Positions 6,139-8,690 of a DNA stretch of 8,690 nt are shown here, piece by piece. Source of the stretch: Paracoccaceae bacterium. Its GTDB lineage: Bacteria > Pseudomonadota > Alphaproteobacteria > Rhodobacterales > Rhodobacteraceae. The translations under genes and the position numbers were made by a program. Position 1 is the stretch's first letter, and each line of letters begins with the position of its first letter. The notes beneath the pieces are model-generated. The model was not told the DNA's origin, made no database searches, and was given only the letters and a program-made list of their open reading frames with translations. The stretch spans positions 1-8,690 of the forward strand of contig JALVEX010000321.1 of the NCBI GenBank assembly GCA_027030435.1, read 5' to 3'.

Positions 6139-6789
6139 TCAATCCCGGATCACGATCCGGCAATCGGCCTTGCTCGCCGGTTTACGCCCGGCCTTGCGCA
6201 CCGCCTTCGCATTGCAATCGGCGAGCGCGCGCGCCTCGGCCCCCCGCCCTTTCGCGAAAGCCCATTCGCCGGTGGCGGGCGAGATCGCGAAGGCCTTCTC
6301 CCTGCGCCCGCGCCGGTATTTGCGAAAGCCCAAAGTCGCATCCTGATTGAGCTGAAGCGGGCGCGGCGCCCAGCCTTTGGGATAGACCTCGGCCACGATC
6401 ACACAGCGCCTGCCCCCCTTGCGTGCGCCATTGCAGCCTTTGAGCGCGGCGGCCCGGGCGTTTTCGATATCGTGATAGCCCATGGCGAAAAGCGTGGTTT
6501 TACGCGCCGCGAGCCCGGCCGAGGGGGCGATGGCGATGGCGCCGTAATATTTCATCGGCACCTCCTCAGCCTTCATGATGCGCGGCAGGACGGCAAGAGT
6601 CCTGCGATCGGCTTCACTCAGGAATTTCCCGCCGACGATCCTGAATTCGGATGATTTCGGCGAAAACAGCATGGCCTGCGCCGTCTTGCCGTCAACCGGC
6701 AGGGATTGCGCCTGCGCCGCGCCCGTGCCGGCCAGCACGAGGCAGACAAGCGCGCGCCCGGCCTCTTTCCAACGCTTCGGAATTTTCAT
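6139..6789 (-). CDS. Exported protein of unknown function with two degenerate copies of a DUF4189-like module
   Basis: A 216-residue protein that I cannot assign a function. Residues 1-27 form a signal peptide: KIPKRWKEAGR basic region, hydrophobic ALVCLVLAGTG, and a probable cleavage after AQA, so the mature protein should be periplasmic or secreted. Two segments resemble each other. About 82-133 runs YGAIAIAP, then ARAAALKGCN (Cys119), then RRCVIV (Cys129). About 165-214 runs KAFAISPATG, then EARALADCN (Cys192), then ADCRIVI (Cys210). The A-I-x-P, A-x-A-L-x-x-C-N and C-x-I-V pattern recalls DUF4189, and the paired cysteines could form one disulfide per module. The C-terminal half is very basic. 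The start is well supported by GGAGGG (6801-6796), 6 nt before ATG. It lies just upstream of hemA on the same strand, but it has no PLP motif and should not be named an aminolevulinate synthase by proximity. Confidence 0.8.
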   Translation of the reverse strand: MKIPKRWKEAGRALVCLVLAGTGAAQAQSLPVDGKTAQAMLFSPKSSEFRIVGGKFLSEADRRTLAVLPRIMKAEEVPMKYYGAIAIAPSAGLAARKTTLFAMGYHDIENARAAALKGCNGARKGGRRCVIVAEVYPKGWAPRPLQLNQDATLGFRKYRRGRREKAFAISPATGEWAFAKGRGAEARALADCNAKAVRKAGRKPASKADCRIVIRD

Positions 6790-6814
6790 TCGTTACCCTC
6801 CGTTGCAACCAAAC

Positions 6815-6837
6815 CTGTCCATCTGGATCTATCCATC
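6815..6837. promoter_or_regulatory. Direct/inverted repeat cluster in the divergent intergenic region, possible operator
   Basis: CTGTCCATC (6815-6823) is repeated as CTATCCATC (6829-6837) with 14-bp periodicity, and TGGAT-CT-ATCCA (6824-6835) forms an overlapping dyad. It lies 26 bp upstream of the exported-protein ATG, within the 181-bp gap that must hold both divergent promoters. No known regulator motif is recognised. Confidence 0.25.
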
Positions 6838-6905
6838 AGGCCCTCAACTGGCCAGAACTTTCTCCGCCACCTCGCGGCCCTCCCCCATGGCGAGCCGCGA
6901 GGCGC

Positions 6906-6933
6906 TGGACAGTCCGCCCATCCCTGTTACAAC
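6906..6933 (+). promoter_or_regulatory. Candidate sigma-70-type promoter for the M20 peptidase
   Basis: TGGACA at 6906-6911 (5 of 6 matches to TTGACA) and TACAAC at 6928-6933 (4 of 6 to TATAAT) are separated by 16 bp. Transcription would begin near 6940, inside the 9-bp repeat array, giving a leader of about 30 nt. The -10 is weak, so this is a candidate only. Confidence 0.35.
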
Positions 6934-6960
6934 GGCGCAAAGGGCGCAAAGGGAGCAAAG
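6934..6960 (+). repeat. Three tandem 9-bp units in the dipeptidase leader
   Basis: GGCGCAAAG occurs twice back to back (6934-6942, 6943-6951) and is followed by the variant GGAGCAAAG (6952-6960). The last unit runs directly into the Shine-Dalgarno AGGAGG (6959-6964) of the M20 peptidase. The array lies outside any coding sequence that I accept. Confidence 0.85.
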
Positions 6961-6970
6961 GAGGAATGCC

Positions 6971-8356
6971 ATGCAACCCGATCCCGTTCTCGCGAAAATC
7001 GACGAAACCCTCCCCGAGGCCACGGAGCGGCTCCTCGATCTGCTGCGCATCCCCTCGATCTCGACGGACCCGGCCTTCGCCGCCTCCTGCGATGCCGCGG
7101 CCGATTGGCTGGTGGCCGATCTCGAGAGCCTCGGGATGGCGGCGCAGAAGCATCCCACGCCGGGCCATCCGATGGTGGTGGCGAAAACACCGAACATGGG
7201 CGATGAGAGCCTGCCCCATGTGCTGTTCTACGGCCATTATGATGTCCAGCCCGTCGATCCGCTCGATCTGTGGGATCGCCCGCCCTTCGAGCCGGCGCTC
7301 GAGGAAACGGCGAAGGGCACGGTGATCCGCGGGCGCGGCGCCTCGGACGACAAGGGCCAGCTGATGACCTTCGTCGAGGCCTGCCGGGCCTGGATCGCCG
7401 TGCACGGCGCGCTGCCGATCAGGATCACCTTCTTCTTCGAGGGCGAGGAGGAGAGCGGCTCGCCTTCGCTCGTGCCCTTCATGCGCGAACACGCCGATCT
7501 CCTGAAGGCCGATCTGGCGCTCATCTGCGATACCGGACTCTTCGGCGAGGAGACGCCGGCGATCGTCACCTCCCTGCGCGGGCTTCTGGGCGAGGAGATC
7601 ACCATCCGCGCCGCCGATCGCGATCTCCATTCCGGCATGTATGGCGGGATCGCGCGCAACCCGGCGCATGTGCTGGCCGGGATCATCGCCGATCTCCATG
7701 ACGGCGAGGGCCGGGTGACGCTGCCCGGCTTCTACGATGGCGTGCCCGAGCTTTCCGAGGCCCGGCGCGCCCAGTGGGAGGCGCTCGATTTCGATGCCGC
7801 CGCCTTTCTCGGCGAGGTGGGGCTGGCGATCCCGGCCGGCGAGAAGGGGCGGATGGGGCTCGAGATGATCTGGTCGCGCCCCACGGCGGAGGTGAACGGC
7901 ATGGAAAGCGGCTACACCGGCGAGGGCTTCAAGACGGTGCTGCCCGCCGAGGCGCGCGCCAAGATCAGCTTCCGCCTCGTGGGGGATCAGGATCCGCTGA
8001 AGATCCGCGAGGCCTTCCGCGAATGGGTGCGCGAGCGCCTGCCCGGTGACTGCCGCGTGGAATTCGCCGGTCACGGCGCCTCGCCCGCGGCCGTGATGCG
8101 CACCGAAAACCCGGCCTTCGAGAAGGCCCGCGCGGCGCTTTCGCAGGAGTGGCCACGCGAAGCGGCCTTCGTGGGCTGCGGCGGCTCGATCCCGATTGCC
8201 GGCCATTTCCGCGAGATCCTCGGCATGGATGCCCTGCTCACCGGCTTCGGCAAGGATGACGACAATATCCACAGCCCCAACGAAAAATACGATCTTTCGA
8301 GCTTTCACAAGGGGATACGCTCCTGGGCGCGCATCATCCCCGCCCTCGCCCCCTGA
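6971..8356 (+). CDS. M20 family metallopeptidase (CNDP-like di-/oligopeptidase)
   Basis: A 461-residue binuclear zinc (or manganese) peptidase of the M20 family, closest in motif pattern to cytosolic non-specific dipeptidase/carnosinase-type enzymes. Metal and catalytic residues can be placed: His89 and Asp91 in YGHYDVQP, bridging Asp126 in GASDDKGQ, general base Glu160 and ligand Glu161 in EGEEESGS, Asp187 in ICDTG, and C-terminal ligand His434 in NIHSPNEKYDL. The lid/dimerisation domain, about 205-335, carries His220 in RDLHSGMYGG, the histidine supplied across the dimer. No signal peptide is seen, so it is cytoplasmic. The start at 6971 has AGGAGG (6959-6964) at 6-nt spacing. Upstream in-frame ATGs back to 6575 run through the divergent gene and are rejected. 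It is followed 174 bp later by sdaA, which suggests peptide/amino-acid use. The exact substrate is not readable. Confidence 0.93.
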   Translation: MQPDPVLAKIDETLPEATERLLDLLRIPSISTDPAFAASCDAAADWLVADLESLGMAAQKHPTPGHPMVVAKTPNMGDESLPHVLFYGHYDVQPVDPLDLWDRPPFEPALEETAKGTVIRGRGASDDKGQLMTFVEACRAWIAVHGALPIRITFFFEGEEESGSPSLVPFMREHADLLKADLALICDTGLFGEETPAIVTSLRGLLGEEITIRAADRDLHSGMYGGIARNPAHVLAGIIADLHDGEGRVTLPGFYDGVPELSEARRAQWEALDFDAAAFLGEVGLAIPAGEKGRMGLEMIWSRPTAEVNGMESGYTGEGFKTVLPAEARAKISFRLVGDQDPLKIREAFREWVRERLPGDCRVEFAGHGASPAAVMRTENPAFEKARAALSQEWPREAAFVGCGGSIPIAGHFREILGMDALLTGFGKDDDNIHSPNEKYDLSSFHKGIRSWARIIPALAP

Positions 8357-8383
8357 GGCTCGTGGCGCGCTGTGCAGGGAAGA

Positions 8384-8423
8384 TTTTTGCCTCCGGCGGG
8401 GATATCTGCAGACCAGTGATGAA
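8384..8423 (+). other. Intergenic motif of Rhodobacterales type (CCTCCGGCGGGGATAT)
   Basis: After the dipeptidase stop, a run of five T is followed by GCCTCCGGCGGGGATATCTG and then a purine-rich GACCAG/GATGAAG stretch. I remember near-identical CCTCCGGCGGGxxTATTT strings as very common between genes in Rhodobacterales genomes, usually close after a stop codon. CC-(T)CCGGCGG can form a small hairpin. Its function is unknown to me. The rest of the 174-bp gap holds the short upstream ORF. Confidence 0.35.
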
Positions 8424-8471
8424 GGCAGAAAATGCCCCGGCTTCGCAGGCGTTTGCGGGAGGGTCGCTTTC

Positions 8472-8540
8472 ATGACAGCGCCCGGGCGGCGGGGGTGGCG
8501 TGATGGCCGGCGAGAAGGAAGGGAAGGCGCATGTTTCTGA
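8472..8540 (+). CDS. Possible 22-codon leader/upstream ORF overlapping the sdaA start
   Basis: ATG at 8472 is preceded by a strong Shine-Dalgarno, GGGAGGG (8457-8463), with 8-nt spacing. It opens a 22-codon Gly/Arg-rich frame (begins MTAPGRRGWR) that stops at TGA 8538-8540, 10 bases inside sdaA in another frame. The arrangement would allow ribosomes finishing the short ORF to reinitiate at sdaA. I recognise no peptide family. A chance ORF in GC-rich leader DNA is the main alternative. Confidence 0.25.
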   Translation: MTAPGRRGWRDGRREGREGACF

Positions 8541-8690
8541 GCGTGTTCGACATTTTCAAGATCGGGATCGGGCCTTCCTCATCGCACACCATGGGGCCGA
8601 TGGTTGCGGCGGGGCGGTTTCTGGAGAAGCTGCGCGAAAGCCCTTTCGGAATCGCGGGGCTCAGGGCCTCGCTCCACGGCTCGCTTGCCT
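8531..8690 (+). CDS. sdaA: L-serine ammonia-lyase (serine dehydratase), N-terminal fragment, truncated at window edge
   Basis: The first 53 codons of an iron-sulfur L-serine dehydratase, which deaminates serine to pyruvate and ammonia in the cytoplasm. The N-terminus MFLSVFDIFKIGIGPSSSHT is diagnostic, with the GPSSSHTMGPM motif at residues 14-24 followed by the helix AAGRFLEKL. This is the start of the serine dehydratase beta-chain domain that is fused to the alpha domain in single-chain bacterial SdaA. The cluster cysteines lie beyond the window, so integrity and exact subtype cannot be checked. The start at 8531 is preceded by GGAAGG with about 8-nt spacing and begins exactly at the family N-terminus. 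A 22-codon ORF with its own Shine-Dalgarno overlaps this start by 10 bases. Confidence 0.93.
   Translation, partial: MFLSVFDIFKIGIGPSSSHTMGPMVAAGRFLEKLRESPFGIAGLRASLHGSLA

Noticed and set aside
6249..6260. Perfect 12-bp palindrome CTTTCGCGAAAG
   Set aside because: It lies inside the exported-protein coding region, where it encodes ordinary residues (AFAK). Chance is the simplest explanation.
6575..6970. N-terminal extension of the M20 peptidase frame back to 6575
   Set aside because: The extension runs through the divergent exported-protein gene and non-coding DNA. The ATG at 6971 has an ideal Shine-Dalgarno and the normal family N-terminus.
6836..8473. 545-codon open frame on the minus strand opposite the M20 peptidase
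   Set aside because: It is antisense to a clear enzyme with all metal ligands. Its composition is His/Arg/Gly-rich without domains, as expected for antisense frames in GC-rich DNA with third-position GC bias.

Overview
The window is GC-rich DNA that reads as the chromosome of an alphaproteobacterium, most likely a Rhodobacterales member (Rhodobacter/Roseobacter type). The basis is the ALAS (Shemin) route to heme, a 407-residue HemA whose active-site lysine and aspartate fall at the Rhodobacter capsulatus positions, a Rhodobacter-like IspG, and an intergenic CCTCCGGCGGGGATAT-type motif that I remember from this order. I see no IS element, phage gene, CRISPR array, rRNA or tRNA. The content is housekeeping and central metabolism, and I did not find a convincing new multi-gene system.

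Layout. A 5'-truncated beta-hydroxyacid dehydrogenase (GarR/HIBADH family) occupies the left edge on the + strand and converges on a long minus-strand series. Read in transcription order from right to left, that series is: a small exported protein with two degenerate copies of one module (6789-6139), hemA (5912-4689), a RodZ-like HTH/transmembrane protein (4564-3260), ispG (3104-1938), a RidA/YjgF family protein (1938-1453) and a BadF/BadG-type sugar kinase (1322 or 1334 to 423). The ispG/ridA pair is fused by a TGATG stop/start. The other minus-strand genes are separated by about 118-226 bp and may have their own promoters. Diverging from the exported protein across a 181-bp gap is an M20 dipeptidase (6971-8356, +). 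It is followed by the first 53 codons of a serine dehydratase (sdaA, 8531 onward), which runs off the right edge.

How the genes fit together. HemA makes 5-aminolevulinate for heme, cobalamin and, if the organism is phototrophic, bacteriochlorophyll. IspG makes HMBPP for quinones, undecaprenyl phosphate and carotenoids. The RidA-type protein may remove reactive enamine/imine intermediates, and the BadF protein probably phosphorylates an amino sugar. On the right, the dipeptidase could release amino acids and the serine dehydratase turns serine into pyruvate plus ammonia, which suggests amino-acid catabolism.

The parts most worth a second look are non-coding or small: a hairpin abutting the coupled ispG/ridA start, a 9-bp tandem triplet in the dipeptidase leader, an FNR-like box and a second dyad upstream of hemA, a 22-codon ORF with a strong Shine-Dalgarno overlapping the sdaA start, and a direct/inverted repeat cluster in the divergent intergenic region.
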